Positions 1 through 9,144 are shown, numbered from the stretch's first letter. The stretch: DNA of 64,000 nt from Caldicellulosiruptor saccharolyticus DSM 8903 (GCF_000016545.1 NC_009437.1:2309394-2373393); one strand, 5' to 3'. The notes: a model not told the origin generated them from the letters alone. Translations and numbers: made by a program.

Positions 1-941
1 TTACCTCCCTTTTCCCATATTAATAAACTGTTGTAAAGGGTAGCAACATCAATTTTTCCTAATGAAAAGGTTACAGGTTTGTTTACAATTTTATTTAATT
101 CATTTAACAACTTAAATATATCACATTGATAATCCTTGTCTTTTGTTTTTATAATTCCAAAGCTTTTTACTTCATAATCTATATTGTTAGCCGTTAAAAA
201 TTCAATTCCAATTTTCAAGTCCTCTTGAGTTGAAAAGCTAATAAATACTTCGTTTTCATTATGTGAACGTAACTCATCTTTTGAGAAGAGTTTTAATTGA
301 GAATTATATAATATTCCAACTTTTGTATATAGATCCTCTATTTCGTTTAATAAATGGGTAACATATACAATCGTCTTGCCTCTTAAATTGAGCGTCTTTA
401 TTAACATTTTAATATCCTCAGAAGATTTAGGATCTAACGCGTTAGTAGGTTCGTCTAGTATAACTACTTCGCAGTCATTTATCAAAGTTTGGGCAATTTC
501 AACTCTTCTTCTTAGCCCACTGCTAAGGTTTTTTATCAATTTGTTTTTATGGGCATTCAAATCGAAAGTGTTTATAAGTTGCTCTGATTTTTTCTTTGCT
601 TCAAGTGTTGAGTAACCTAAAGCTTGGGCACAGAACATAAACAGTTCATATACAGTGAAATCTCCAGGGACAGAAAAATTGTCCGGCAAAATGCCAACGA
701 GATTAAGAAGGTTTTCCTTTAATAGTTTTAATTCAGTTCCCTTTATTTTTATACTCCCTTCTTGATATGGCAAAAAACCACATAAAATTTTTATCAATGT
801 TGATTTTCCCGTTCCATTTGGTCCGATGAGACAGAAGAAATCTCCTTTTTCAATAGAAAAACATACTTTACTAATAATTTTTTGGGACTTATAGGCAAAT
901 GATAGATCGTTCACTTCAATCATAAATTTAGCATTTATCAT
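1..941 (-). CDS. ABC transporter ATP-binding protein, YydI-like (3' end outside window)
   Basis: ATPase subunit of an ABC exporter. I translated 313 codons from an ATG at 941, preceded by a GAGGAG ribosome site, and the frame is still open at base 1. Near the N-terminus there is a Walker A motif (GPNGTGKST), then the signature LSSGLRRRVEIAQ and a Walker B ending VVILDEPTNALDP, followed by the switch histidine (VTHLL). The gene is last in this window of a minus-strand run of radical SAM enzyme, M50 protease, small membrane peptide and ATPase, the order of Bacillus yydGHI. A permease (yydJ) would be expected just left of the window. The ATPase itself shows no damage. Confidence 0.85.
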   Translation of the reverse strand, partial: MINAKFMIEVNDLSFAYKSQKIISKVCFSIEKGDFFCLIGPNGTGKSTLIKILCGFLPYQEGSIKIKGTELKLLKENLLNLVGILPDNFSVPGDFTVYELFMFCAQALGYSTLEAKKKSEQLINTFDLNAHKNKLIKNLSSGLRRRVEIAQTLINDCEVVILDEPTNALDPKSSEDIKMLIKTLNLRGKTIVYVTHLLNEIEDLYTKVGILYNSQLKLFSKDELRSHNENEVFISFSTQEDLKIGIEFLTANNIDYEVKSFGIIKTKDKDYQCDIFKLLNELNKIVNKPVTFSLGKIDVATLYNSLLIWEKGG

Positions 942-964
942 GTTAATTTTTCTTCTCCTCCATT

Positions 965-1108
965 TTACAAATTTTTTCTTATAAAGAGAAATAACTGAAA
1001 AATAATCATTCCAATAGCAACTAATTTAAAAGTTACAGATAATAACCAGTAAACTAACGTAAATATATCTTTGTTATTCCATCTATGATTTTTGAATTTA
1101 ATAAGCAT
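965..1108 (-). CDS. 47-residue single-span membrane peptide
   Basis: A short ORF between the M50 protease remnant (stop at 1111) and the ABC ATPase (start at 941). It begins with an ATG two bases after the protease stop, so coupled translation is plausible. Residues 16 to 43 form one hydrophobic stretch (FTLVYWLLSV, then AIGMIIFQLF), flanked by a basic N-terminus and a basic end (IRKNL). I do not recognise a family. It could be a small accessory membrane protein of the exporter or a remnant of a longer gene. The position and tight spacing are the main reasons to call it real. Confidence 0.5.
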   Translation of the reverse strand: MLIKFKNHRWNNKDIFTLVYWLLSVTFKLVAIGMIIFQLFLFIRKNL

Positions 1109-1110
1109 CT

Positions 1111-1959
1111 TTACACTTTTTTAAAATAGTTATCTAAATTTGGAATGCCTAACACATCACACAAAATATGATAGCCGTCTAGTTTCCAAAAAGGTATCAA
1201 ATTAATCAAAGCGCTTACATAGGATATAGTTGAAAAACTTATTAACAATATCTTAATTTGAAGAGGTTGAACAAAAAGGGTTGCTAAAGATGTTATAGAA
1301 CCAAGTGAAAAATTAGCAACAATAGCTGAAAAAGAAGCCCAAACTCTCTCTTTTTTTACAAACAATAATGTCTGTTGTGTTTATAAAAAAGATTGGAACA
1401 AAGAAATTAAGTTTCATACCTGCACTCAGAATTTCTCGCCCATAATGTTTTACACTTAACGCATGAGCAAATTCGTGTATAATAATATTTAGTATAATCC
1501 ATATTAGAGTCCACATATTTCTGAAATTATTATTTAAATTAACAATCCTGAAATACCTGCTATATATTACTAATTCAATCAAATTTAATATACCTGTAAC
1601 AAAAAGAAAAATTTTGGTTCTTGTAAGGATTGCTACTAAAGGGTAAATCTTACTAAAGAAAACATCAGCATTCTTGAATTCTAGCAAGATTATACTATTT
1701 AGAAATTTTTTCTTTTTATCGTTTTTTCCAAACTTTCTATTAACATTTTTATTCTTTTTGTTGTTTTTGATTCGAGAATATTTAACTCTTCTTTGTTCAG
1801 AGAAATTCTATTCTGATCTTTCAAAAACACTTTCAGATGAACATAATCCTCGCTTGTTATATAAAAATATCTTTTATCCTGAGTTTTTAACAGGTAATAT
1901 TCGCCATTATAATATATTTCTAATTCAATTTTTTTATTTTCATTTTGGATATCTGTCAT
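1111..1959 (-). pseudogene. M50 (site-2-protease type) zinc metalloprotease, YydH-like, with two frameshifts
   Basis: Three overlapping reading frames together make one membrane metalloprotease of about 280 residues, close to the 295 of Bacillus YydH. Piece 1 (1959 to 1699) is an 86-residue N-terminal cytosolic part. Piece 2 (to 1313) carries the HEFAHAL zinc motif among membrane spans, and piece 3 (1365 to 1111) carries the second motif NLIPFWKLDG. The first break is in an A-rich run near 1705-1730: upstream of the TTG at 1687 the frame reads LNSIILLEFKNADVFF, the usual lead-in of this family. The second break is an A7 run near 1355-1363, where one A fewer would join CKK to ERVWAS. Either the gene is dead or these are homopolymer sequencing errors. 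The protease would act on the modified peptide made by the upstream radical SAM enzyme. Confidence 0.8.
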
Positions 1960-2208
1960 AGTATATTCACATCTTTCATCTATAGCTCTGAAGATAATTT
2001 GTTTTTTGATAAATGTTCTTTTAAAAGTTTTACATATTTGTTATTATCTAGTATGTAGTTACAAATATCGCAAATATCAACATACTTATCTCTCAACTCC
2101 GTAATGTTAAATTCATTTTTAAGCACATTATAAAACCATATTGGCCCTTTTGTTAACAAAATATTACAAAACAAATTCCTTTGGCAGTTTTTTAATATAT
2201 CTTTTAAA

Positions 2209-2216
2209 AAAGAATT
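2209..2216. repeat. 8-bp target-site duplication, left copy
   Basis: AAAGAATT occurs at 2209-2216 and again at 3333-3340, immediately outside the IS. Deleting one copy with the IS restores the radical SAM reading frame exactly, which supports these as the true boundaries. Confidence 0.8.
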
Positions 2217-2272
2217 AGCTTGTTGAATAAAACAGATTAACAGAAAAGACAATAAATAGATATATATAAAAA

Positions 2273-2337
2273 GCCATCCTCCTTAAGGTAAAATTATAGC
2301 AAGAGAAGACTAAAAACACGTAACTAAGGAGGATGGC
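2273..2337 (+). promoter_or_regulatory. Perfect 13-bp hairpin hiding the transposase ribosome site
   Basis: GCCATCCTCCTTA at 2273-2285 is the exact reverse complement of TAAGGAGGATGGC at 2325-2337. The right arm contains the whole AAGGAGG ribosome site and reaches the base before the ATG at 2339. RNA started outside the element would carry both arms and fold, masking the start. RNA started inside the 39-base loop would lack the left arm. Other IS families use this device to stop read-through expression; its use here is inferred from the sequence. Confidence 0.65.
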
Positions 2338-2338
2338 A

Positions 2339-3286
2339 ATGACTAATTTTATTAAAACACAAAAACAAAAATTTTTAAAGATACTTATGACAATTGAGAA
2401 AGTAATAAAAGCCTTGGGATTAAAGATAAAAAGTAGCAGGAGAGGAAGACCGAAGAAATTTAAGCTAAGCCATATAATAGCTTGTTTTGTTTACAAAGTC
2501 AAAAACAAGATAAACAGTTTCAGGGAATTAGAATACAAGATAAATGAAGATGAAGAATTTAAAAAGGCTATAGGGATAGAAAAGAGCCCCGATCATACAT
2601 ATTTTTCGAAATGGGCAAAAGTAATTGAAGAAGAATATATAGAAGGGATAGCAAGAATTTTAGTGAGAGAAATAGATCCGCAGACAAAAGTTTGTGCTAT
2701 AGATTCTACACCTTTGAGAAGCTCGAGGGGTGACAAAGAGGCAGAAGTAGGAGTATGTGTTAGTTTAGGTTTTTACAATGGGTATAAATTACATGTGTTA
2801 GCAACAGTTGAAAGCGAGGTTATACCTATAGTATGGTGGTTGACATGTGCAAATATCCATGACAGTAAAGTAGTAGAACTTTTGTATGAAGCTAAGATAT
2901 TTGGACCTGAAGTGATATTGGCAGATGCAGGTTATGATTGTGCGAAATGGTTTGAGGTGTCAGATAGACTTGGGATGAAGTTTGTAGCGGCGGTAAATAA
3001 GAGAAATAGTAAGGATTTCAGTAATGTAAAAAATATTTTGAGGATAAAAAATATGGAATTTTTAAGAAGCGAAGAAGGACAAAAGTTATATAAGCAGAGG
3101 ACAAAAATAGAAAGATTATTTGGTAAGTTAAAAGGAGAATACAATTTAGAACAAGTAAGGTTAAGAGGTTTTAGAACATATAAGAAGCATGTAGACTGGA
3201 TTATGATTACTTATTTGATAGAGGTCTATATTCAAAAAATTGAAAACTGTAAATTTTCTTTTAAATACACGTGGAATAATTTATAG
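2339..3286 (+). CDS. IS4/IS5-type DDE transposase
   Basis: Catalyses cut-and-paste movement of the surrounding element. The DDE_Tnp_1 core is visible: first Asp in VCAIDSTPLR, second in ILADAGYD, and Glu in KIERLFGKLKG. A basic stretch SSRRGRPKKFK near residue 35 fits DNA binding. The ATG at 2339 is preferred over the one at 2333 because AAGGAGG at 2326-2332 would touch the earlier start, while the later one has a 6-base spacer. The protein is full length (315 residues) without visible frameshift. Codon use is AT-rich like the host. Confidence 0.85.
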   Translation: MTNFIKTQKQKFLKILMTIEKVIKALGLKIKSSRRGRPKKFKLSHIIACFVYKVKNKINSFRELEYKINEDEEFKKAIGIEKSPDHTYFSKWAKVIEEEYIEGIARILVREIDPQTKVCAIDSTPLRSSRGDKEAEVGVCVSLGFYNGYKLHVLATVESEVIPIVWWLTCANIHDSKVVELLYEAKIFGPEVILADAGYDCAKWFEVSDRLGMKFVAAVNKRNSKDFSNVKNILRIKNMEFLRSEEGQKLYKQRTKIERLFGKLKGEYNLEQVRLRGFRTYKKHVDWIMITYLIEVYIQKIENCKFSFKYTWNNL

Positions 3287-3332
3287 TTCTATATAGTAAC
3301 ATTAATGGTATAATTATTTATTCAACAACTTG

Positions 3333-3340
3333 AAAGAATT
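3333..3340. repeat. 8-bp target-site duplication, right copy
   Basis: Second copy of AAAGAATT, directly after the IS end. In the minus-strand gene this is the AAT TCT TT of the residues NSF. Confidence 0.8.
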
Positions 3341-4155
3341 ATAAATTGAACCCAATAATAATGGTGATGTCATTCCAGCTTGTGAACAACAAGGATAAAC
3401 ACTTCCATCCGGTAATATTACAATCGTATCCATATTTCTACACTTTTTTGCTGGTAATTGTGAAGAATACAAAAAGCTATCACTCTTTATTTTCTCTTTT
3501 GCTCGACCTACTGGCAAACAAGGAACTTCTACAATCGGGAAACCTAATAAATCGTCCCCTAACAATTCTGAAATTGCAGATAATCTTTTGCTTGTTTTAG
3601 TCACCACACTTCCTAGAAAAACAGGCAGATCAATTTGACGTGCTACTTTTAGTATTCTCTTTATATTATCTACAGGGACAAACTTTAAATGAAACTCGTC
3701 AATGCTTACACTTAGATGACTTAATCCAGCTTTTTTTAATTCCATCATTATTTCAACTGTAGCTTTTGGAGAAACTGCCCAAAAACCGTTAGTAGTACAT
3801 GTGGTTTTAAAACCACTTTTAGTCGCTAAACTTATTGCAAAAAGAAGTTCATCTAAATATAAAAATGGTTCACCGCCTGAAATTCCAAACGTTGAAATCG
3901 AATTAACGCTTTTTGCCTCATCAATAATTTTAACTATAAGTTCCTTTGACATTTTTTCATTCTTATGTAACGAACAAAAAAAACAACATATATCACATTC
4001 AGCTGTACATTGTTTCGTTAACATTATACCCACACTTTTGAATGGAATTTTCATTATAACCCTCCAATAGGATTTTTGTTAAGAAAGAAAGAAAGAAATA
4101 ACATTCTTTAGTTAAAACATGTATCAGAGACATTATTATTAATTGGTTTGTTTAA

Positions 4156-4260
4156 TTATTTTCCGACATATTTATTCTCTTTTATAACTCCATACTCTCT
4201 CTCCTCTCTTGTTTCTGCCATTTCCTGGTAAGAAAATGAAATTTCACTATTATATTGCAA
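4156..4260 (-). CDS. Possible YydF-like epipeptide precursor
   Basis: A very short frame about 100 bases upstream of the radical SAM start. It ends EREYGVIKENKYVGK. Bacillus YydF, as I recall it, ends WYFVKSKENRWILGSGH. Both share Tyr, one residue, Val, then KEN, a basic residue, an aromatic, a branched aliphatic and Gly; the candidate is two residues shorter between Val and KEN. In YydF the Val and the Ile are the epimerised positions. The start is unclear: a TTG at 4260 gives 34 residues and an ATG at 4221 gives 21, and neither has a good ribosome site. It may be a decayed precursor. Confidence 0.35.
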   Translation of the reverse strand: MQYNSEISFSYQEMAETREEREYGVIKENKYVGK

Positions 4261-4846
4261 ATATTCTTATATTTATCTAATTAATGAATTTTATTTTCTT
4301 CTTCCTTATATACTCATTCTTTTTTATTTTTAGATAAATAATTTTGTATTTGAGTATCCCTTACTACTTTCTCACTAGATATTACCCCAACTTTCTTTGC
4401 TTTATTTGACTATCTCATAAATTACTATACTAATATTTTGTACAACATTCTTAGTTTTTCTATTGGAACTATTTAACCATCTTGTCTGCCACTCCTTGCC
4501 AACCATACTGTACCACAGTCTTTTATCTCTCTGACTAAGATAGTAGTATCTTTTCTTCATTATACCCATCCATTAGCACAATATCTTTTTATATCTTTCT
4601 TTCATGTTTCTATGATACATAAACTAAATTTTCTTATTTGTCCATTTTCTGAACTTAATTGTATGTTAGCATTTTATCCAAACATTTTACATTATGTCAA
4701 CATCCATTTTTTTGCTTTTTTCTCATTTTTTAAATCTAACTCCTACACGCTTTAATTTACTCTTTATTTCTTTAAATTTCTGTGCAGTTTATGAAATTGA
4801 AAGTAAAAATATTTATTTTCTTTCTCAAAAAATAAGCTCTCTAAGC
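4261..4846. other. AT-rich stretch without a convincing gene
   Basis: Between the epipeptide locus and the gltX duplicate. A 52-codon minus-strand frame (4402-4560, starting MKKRYYYLSQRDKRLWYSMVG) is the longest thing I see. It has no clear ribosome site and no recognisable family. The wider stretch reads like a degraded gene on the minus strand, with many stops, but I cannot name it. Confidence 0.4.
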
Positions 4847-4856
4847 AGCATTTTTG

Positions 4857-4865
4857 TGTTATAAT
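4857..4865 (+). promoter_or_regulatory. Extended -10 promoter of the truncated gltX copy
   Basis: TGt-TATAAT at 4857-4865, followed by ACAATCTGT, is the same as the promoter element before intact gltX at 7626-7634. The duplication therefore includes the promoter. Confidence 0.55.
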
Positions 4866-4918
4866 ACAATCTGTTATAAATTAAACAACTTATAATGCCA
4901 AACCAAAACGCAACTTAG

Positions 4919-5245
<327 letters not shown>

Positions 5246-5299
5246 TTATCAATAATTATTATCTTGAGACATCCCTACATAAACAACCAGTCCGAACTT

Positions 5300-6238
5300 T
5301 TACTCTATAGCCGGAACAATCGCATCAAATTTTTCCACCTTTCCATCTTCTGTCACTGCCTCACCAACAAATACCCAAACAGGTTGCAAATATGGCTGCT
5401 CTTCAATTGTACCTGCATCTTCCCAGTAAGCAAGAACAACTTCTTTGATTGTTGCAGACTTTGCCATAGGATTGATACTATTCGATGATTTTCTATTTTT
5501 AACTTTTTCAAAAGCTTTCTCTGCAGACACTATTTTTACTTTTTTGTACTCTTCTATCTCCTTGTACCATTTATAAACTTCCACTATCTTTCCATTGTCA
5601 CCTACAAGTACTACTATCCTTGAAACACCATATACGGGCTTTCCCGCTACTGCAGGATAAAAATGTACTCTCTTGTGATGAACTTTATAATCATTTGTAA
5701 GTGGACTGCCAGAAGAATCATCTGTAACTCCGCAATATATAAATCTTTTATCATAAATACCGTTCTTCTTCAGAAAATCAAGTGCAATCTTTTTGGCTTC
5801 TTCATCTGAAGGTAGATTCCTGGGATCATTATTACCAAGTTCCCTATTATCTGTATAGATCCATCTACCCGTATCAACTTGATACGTTAGTATACGAGAA
5901 GGTTTTCCATTTATCTCCTCTCTCATAATATACTCTCTCCATACAGGCCAATACTCCTTCTCACCTTTGAGCCCAAATATCTTAGCTACAGATTCAATCT
6001 CTTTCTCTACATTCTCAGGTTTTTTAAATCTGTAGACCATAGCTTCAACAGGTAAATTGTCGAATCTTGCTGCTATTTTATAGTTTATCTCAGGTATTTC
6101 ATTCCCTGGCATAGGAATTTTAAGTGGCGGTATTCTGTTTGGTCTTATGTAAAAAAAATAAATTTCTATCAAAGCAATCGTAATTATAAAAATAAAAATT
6201 TTCATTATTTTGTGTATATTGGTACTTTTTAGCTTCAT
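5300..6238 (-). CDS. Membrane-anchored protein with a PepSY-like C-terminal part
   Basis: 312 residues with a strong ribosome site (AAAGGAG) before the ATG. Residues 12 to 32 form one membrane segment (IMKIFIFIITIALIEIYFFY) with a short basic cytosolic start, so the bulk is outside the cell. The exterior part repeats a pattern of EEAKKIALDFLKK helices followed by beta-rich segments, and near residue 225 the stretch GKIVEVYKWYKEIEEYKKVKIVSAEKAFEKV resembles PepSY or YycI-type folds in layout only. It follows the caspase-like gene by 28 bases and is probably co-transcribed. The function is unknown; a regulator or inhibitor of its neighbour is one possibility, not shown by sequence. Confidence 0.7.
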   Translation of the reverse strand: MKLKSTNIHKIMKIFIFIITIALIEIYFFYIRPNRIPPLKIPMPGNEIPEINYKIAARFDNLPVEAMVYRFKKPENVEKEIESVAKIFGLKGEKEYWPVWREYIMREEINGKPSRILTYQVDTGRWIYTDNRELGNNDPRNLPSDEEAKKIALDFLKKNGIYDKRFIYCGVTDDSSGSPLTNDYKVHHKRVHFYPAVAGKPVYGVSRIVVLVGDNGKIVEVYKWYKEIEEYKKVKIVSAEKAFEKVKNRKSSNSINPMAKSATIKEVVLAYWEDAGTIEEQPYLQPVWVFVGEAVTEDGKVEKFDAIVPAIE

Positions 6239-6266
6239 TTAACTCACTCCTTTTATCTATCTTCAT

Positions 6267-7115
6267 TTATCTGATTATAATAACCCCTTTTGCAGTCACT
6301 TTAGCTTCTCCAATGATACCATATCCCTGTTTATAATTTTTATACCATTCCTTTTCAGGACGACATCCATAAAAATTATATAGTGAATCATATTCAGCCA
6401 ATTTATATCCCATTATACGAACAAGGCTGTATTGTCCATCTTTTCTTTGTGGTTGATATATACTCGCAGCTTTTATAAACGCCTCTTTAAAACTTAATCT
6501 TTCTCCTGTTAAAAACTTTACAAAATCAACCGCTTCACGACTGTCTAAATACATGGTAGATGCAAAACCCATAACAAGTGTTGCGCCCTCAAATGTTTTA
6601 TAAATATTCTCTAATTTTTCTTGATCCCCGTTGTTGGTAAGCCAGTTACATGTATACATTATAATCCATTTTAGATTACTGCGCCCAAATCGAACTTCGT
6701 TTGTTCTTGCATTCACCTCATCATTATATTCCATCGAACTGTTATGCCAAGTTTCACCTGTACTTCTTGCAAAAAAGTGAGCAGCATTCTCTTTAGAAAG
6801 ACACAGTCCATGTCCAGAATAAACTAACAAATCAGCCTGTGACGTAAGTGAAGTATCCTTCAAATAGGATTCATTCGCTTCACTATTGAGTTTTATAAGA
6901 TAAGCAGTTACCCATGCATTTCTCCATAAACTATCAGCTAAATTATAAACATAATGAGCACCTGCTCTATCGCCATATGTGCATGAGCCATTTGGACTAC
7001 TGTAAGTGCTAACGCCAAGGTAAATACCTTTTAAATCTGCCGAAAAAGCTACACAAAAGTTAAATATCAGTATTATAATTAAAGCAAGAGAAATATAAAA
7101 TTTATTTTTAATCAA
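6267..7115 (-). CDS. Secreted caspase-like (clan CD fold) putative cysteine peptidase
   Basis: 282 residues beginning with a signal peptide (MIKNKFYISL, a hydrophobic run, then CVAFSA). Two blocks fit the clan CD pattern: a hydrophobic strand ending in SGHG (LLVYSGHG, His102) and a second strand ending in Cys (WIIMYTCNW, Cys156). A third hydrophobic strand (ATLVMGFA) follows. The pattern also fits the DUF6345-type family, from memory. The start is taken as TTG at 7115, with GGGGG about ten bases upstream. Together with the downstream anchored protein it forms a two-gene unit bracketed by the two gltX copies. Peptidase activity and substrate are inference. Confidence 0.65.
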   Translation of the reverse strand: MIKNKFYISLALIIILIFNFCVAFSADLKGIYLGVSTYSSPNGSCTYGDRAGAHYVYNLADSLWRNAWVTAYLIKLNSEANESYLKDTSLTSQADLLVYSGHGLCLSKENAAHFFARSTGETWHNSSMEYNDEVNARTNEVRFGRSNLKWIIMYTCNWLTNNGDQEKLENIYKTFEGATLVMGFASTMYLDSREAVDFVKFLTGERLSFKEAFIKAASIYQPQRKDGQYSLVRIMGYKLAEYDSLYNFYGCRPEKEWYKNYKQGYGIIGEAKVTAKGVIIIR

Positions 7116-7625
7116 TTCTACTTAGCCCCCTTGCTTTTGTTAAATTTTTTACAGTAAAAACTCAATATGAGTGTTATTATAAGAACTTTCCAAAAGTTTT
7201 CATTTGTCTATATTCCATTAAAGCAATTTAAGAAGAACAAGGTAACAGTTATTACTAATAGTTATTAATATCAGAATGTCAAAATATACCTTGTTAGAAT
7301 AATAAATTTTTAATGTTAATTAATCAACTTTGAGCCCTTTTTGACGGGAAATAGGTTTGAAGTATTTAAAAGGTGTCATATATACAAACAATCATCAACT
7401 CCTTTCATTGGATAAAGTAACTGTAAATAGTTATATCAAAAAAAAACATAATGCAATGGGCAAATTAGATAAATTTTTTATGTTATAATTGGAAATTTTC
7501 ATAAATTAAAATTAATTTTTTATTTACAAATCCTAAACAGTTTTTTGCAAATGTAATATATTTTTGCTCTATCATGAATTATAAGGTAGATAAAAAGATA
7601 AGATACTCTTTCATTAACATTTTTA
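7116..7625. other. Divergent intergenic region between the caspase-like gene and gltX
   Basis: About 510 bases, AT-rich, holding the upstream regions of the minus-strand gene at 7115 and of gltX. I searched by eye for a T-box style leader before gltX and did not find one. No ORF with a ribosome site is visible. Confidence 0.5.
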
Positions 7626-7634
7626 TGTTATAAT
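7626..7634 (+). promoter_or_regulatory. Extended -10 promoter of gltX
   Basis: TGt-TATAAT about 60 bases upstream of the gltX start. No good -35 is visible at 17 bases, so the TG extension may matter. The same element stands before the truncated copy. Confidence 0.55.
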
Positions 7635-7695
7635 ACAATCTGTCACAAAACTAACACTGAACCAAAACAAAGCTTTAAACGAAAGGAGTAAAAAG

Positions 7696-9144
7696 ATGGT
7701 AAGAGTTAGATTTGCACCAAGTCCAACAGGTCAGCTTCACATAGGTGGTGCAAGGACAGCACTTTTTAACTATCTATTTGCCAAAAAACACAATGGAAAA
7801 TTTATTTTGCGTATAGAAGATACCGATTTAGAAAGATCAAGAGAAGAATGGGCAAAAGCGATTATGAAAAGCTTAAAGTGGCTTGGAATTGAATGGGATG
7901 AAGGACCTGACATTGGTGGAGAGTTTGGACCATATTTCCAATCTCAAAGGAAAGACATTTATATGGAGTACATCAATAAACTATTAGAAGAAGGTAAGGC
8001 TTACTACTGTTTTTGCTCCCAAGAAGAGATTGAAAAGGAAAGGGAAATTGCAAAGCAAAATAAGGTATCTTACAAATACAGCAAAAAATGCAGAAATATA
8101 AGTTTAGAGGAAGCAAAAAGAAGAATAAAAAATGGTGAAAAGGCAGCTGTCAGAATAAAGGCACCACAAGATGGTGTTACAGTAGTCCATGACATAATTC
8201 GAGGAGATGTTGAGTTTTCAAATGACCAGTTGGATGATTTTATAATATTAAAATCAGACGGCAATCCAACGTATAACTTTGTATGTGTGGTTGACGACTA
8301 TTTTATGAAAATCTCACATGTAATAAGAGCTGAAGAACATCTTTCAAACACGCCAAAACAGCTTATTATTTATCAGGCTTTAAATCTAACCCCGCCCCAA
8401 TTTGCTCATGTTCCAATGATTTTAGCGCCAGATAGAAGCAAATTGAGCAAACGCCATGGTGCAACCTCTGTGGAAGAGTTTTTTGAAAATGGTTATTTAA
8501 AAGAGGCTATTGTGAATTATCTTTTGTTGCTCGGCTGGTCACCTGGAGAAGATAGAACAATAATTGGACTTGATGAAGCTATTGAAAAATTTGAGCTTGA
8601 GAAAGTGTCCAAAAATGCTGCTATATATGATGTAAATAAGCTCACATGGATAAATGGTCATTATCTGAAAGAGATTCATATTGAAGACTTGTATGAAAGA
8701 ATGAAATATTTCTACTCTAAAAAAGGCATCGAAATTGAGAGGTTTGACAAAGAGTATGTAAAATCTGCTTTGAAACTTGTTCGTGAAAAGGTAAAGACTT
8801 TAGTCGAGGTTGTGGATGCAAGCACATACTTTTTTGATGATAGCTACGAATATGATCAAAAAGGAGTTGAAAAATACCTAACACCTGAAAATCTCAATAT
8901 CGTTAAATCTCTTTTAGATGAGCTAAAAAACTTAGAACCTTTTTCAGCTCCTGAGATTGAAAGTCTTGTTCGTAAAAAAGCCGAAAGCTTAAATGTAAAG
9001 GCAGCAAACATTATTCATACAATTAGAGTTTGTATAAGTGGAAGAACAGTCACTCCCGGGCTTTTTGAGATGATGGAGGTACTTGGTAAGAAAGAGGTTG
9101 TAAAAAGAATAGAGAGAACTTGTGAAAAATTTTTGATTAAGTAG
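7696..9144 (+). CDS. gltX: Glutamyl-tRNA synthetase
   Basis: Charges tRNA-Glu (and in many Firmicutes also tRNA-Gln, for later amidation) with glutamate in the cytoplasm. At 482 residues it has normal class I length. The HIGH-type motif is HIGG at residues 15-18, and the KMSKS-type loop is KLSKR at 249-253. Ribosome site GAAAGGAG precedes the ATG by 8 bases. It stands as a single gene with its own promoter and a terminator at 9215. Its first 100 codons are partly duplicated at 4937. Confidence 0.97.
   Translation: MVRVRFAPSPTGQLHIGGARTALFNYLFAKKHNGKFILRIEDTDLERSREEWAKAIMKSLKWLGIEWDEGPDIGGEFGPYFQSQRKDIYMEYINKLLEEGKAYYCFCSQEEIEKEREIAKQNKVSYKYSKKCRNISLEEAKRRIKNGEKAAVRIKAPQDGVTVVHDIIRGDVEFSNDQLDDFIILKSDGNPTYNFVCVVDDYFMKISHVIRAEEHLSNTPKQLIIYQALNLTPPQFAHVPMILAPDRSKLSKRHGATSVEEFFENGYLKEAIVNYLLLLGWSPGEDRTIIGLDEAIEKFELEKVSKNAAIYDVNKLTWINGHYLKEIHIEDLYERMKYFYSKKGIEIERFDKEYVKSALKLVREKVKTLVEVVDASTYFFDDSYEYDQKGVEKYLTPENLNIVKSLLDELKNLEPFSAPEIESLVRKKAESLNVKAANIIHTIRVCISGRTVTPGLFEMMEVLGKKEVVKRIERTCEKFLIK

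Larger units (their letters stand above)
2217..3332 (+). mobile_element. IS4/IS5-type insertion sequence, 1116 bp
   Basis: The element holds a single DDE transposase and lies inside the radical SAM gene in the opposite orientation. Ends carry an inverted repeat TTGTTGAATAAA (2220-2231 and 3317-3328), plus a few less similar terminal bases, and are bounded by the 8-bp repeat AAAGAATT. A 13-bp perfect inverted repeat surrounds the transposase ribosome site. The transposase looks intact, so the insertion may be recent. Confidence 0.85.
1980..4054 (-). pseudogene. Radical SAM peptide epimerase, YydG-like, interrupted by an IS
   Basis: The first part (4054 to 3314) starts MKIPFKSVG and has a CxxxCxxC cluster motif (CTAECDICC, then FFCS) and the GGEPFLY motif. 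A later Cys-rich stretch (LPDGSVYPCCSQ) resembles auxiliary cluster binding. The reading stops inside the IS at 2217-3332. Removing the IS and one copy of the 8-bp duplication joins GSIYNSF directly to LKDILKN and gives an uninterrupted frame of 951 bases (316 residues), against 319 in Bacillus YydG, as I recall. YydG converts two residues of the YydF peptide to D-amino acids. The assignment rests on length, the CC-rich first motif and gene order, not on a search. Confidence 0.8.

Noticed and set aside
1699-1959. Separate 86-residue gene (PqqD-like helper)
   Set aside because: The downstream protease frame extends upstream of its TTG in a family-like way, so this is the N-terminus of the same gene with a frameshift.
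2220-2231. TTGTTGAATAAA as the exact IS ends
   Set aside because: With these ends no flanking duplication is seen; including a few more bases gives an 8-bp duplication and restores the gene frame.
4402-4560. 52-residue minus-strand gene
   Set aside because: No ribosome site, no family and surrounded by degraded sequence; listed only as part of a gene-free region.
7116-7695. T-box leader before gltX
   Set aside because: No T-box sequence or terminator-antiterminator pair could be found by eye.
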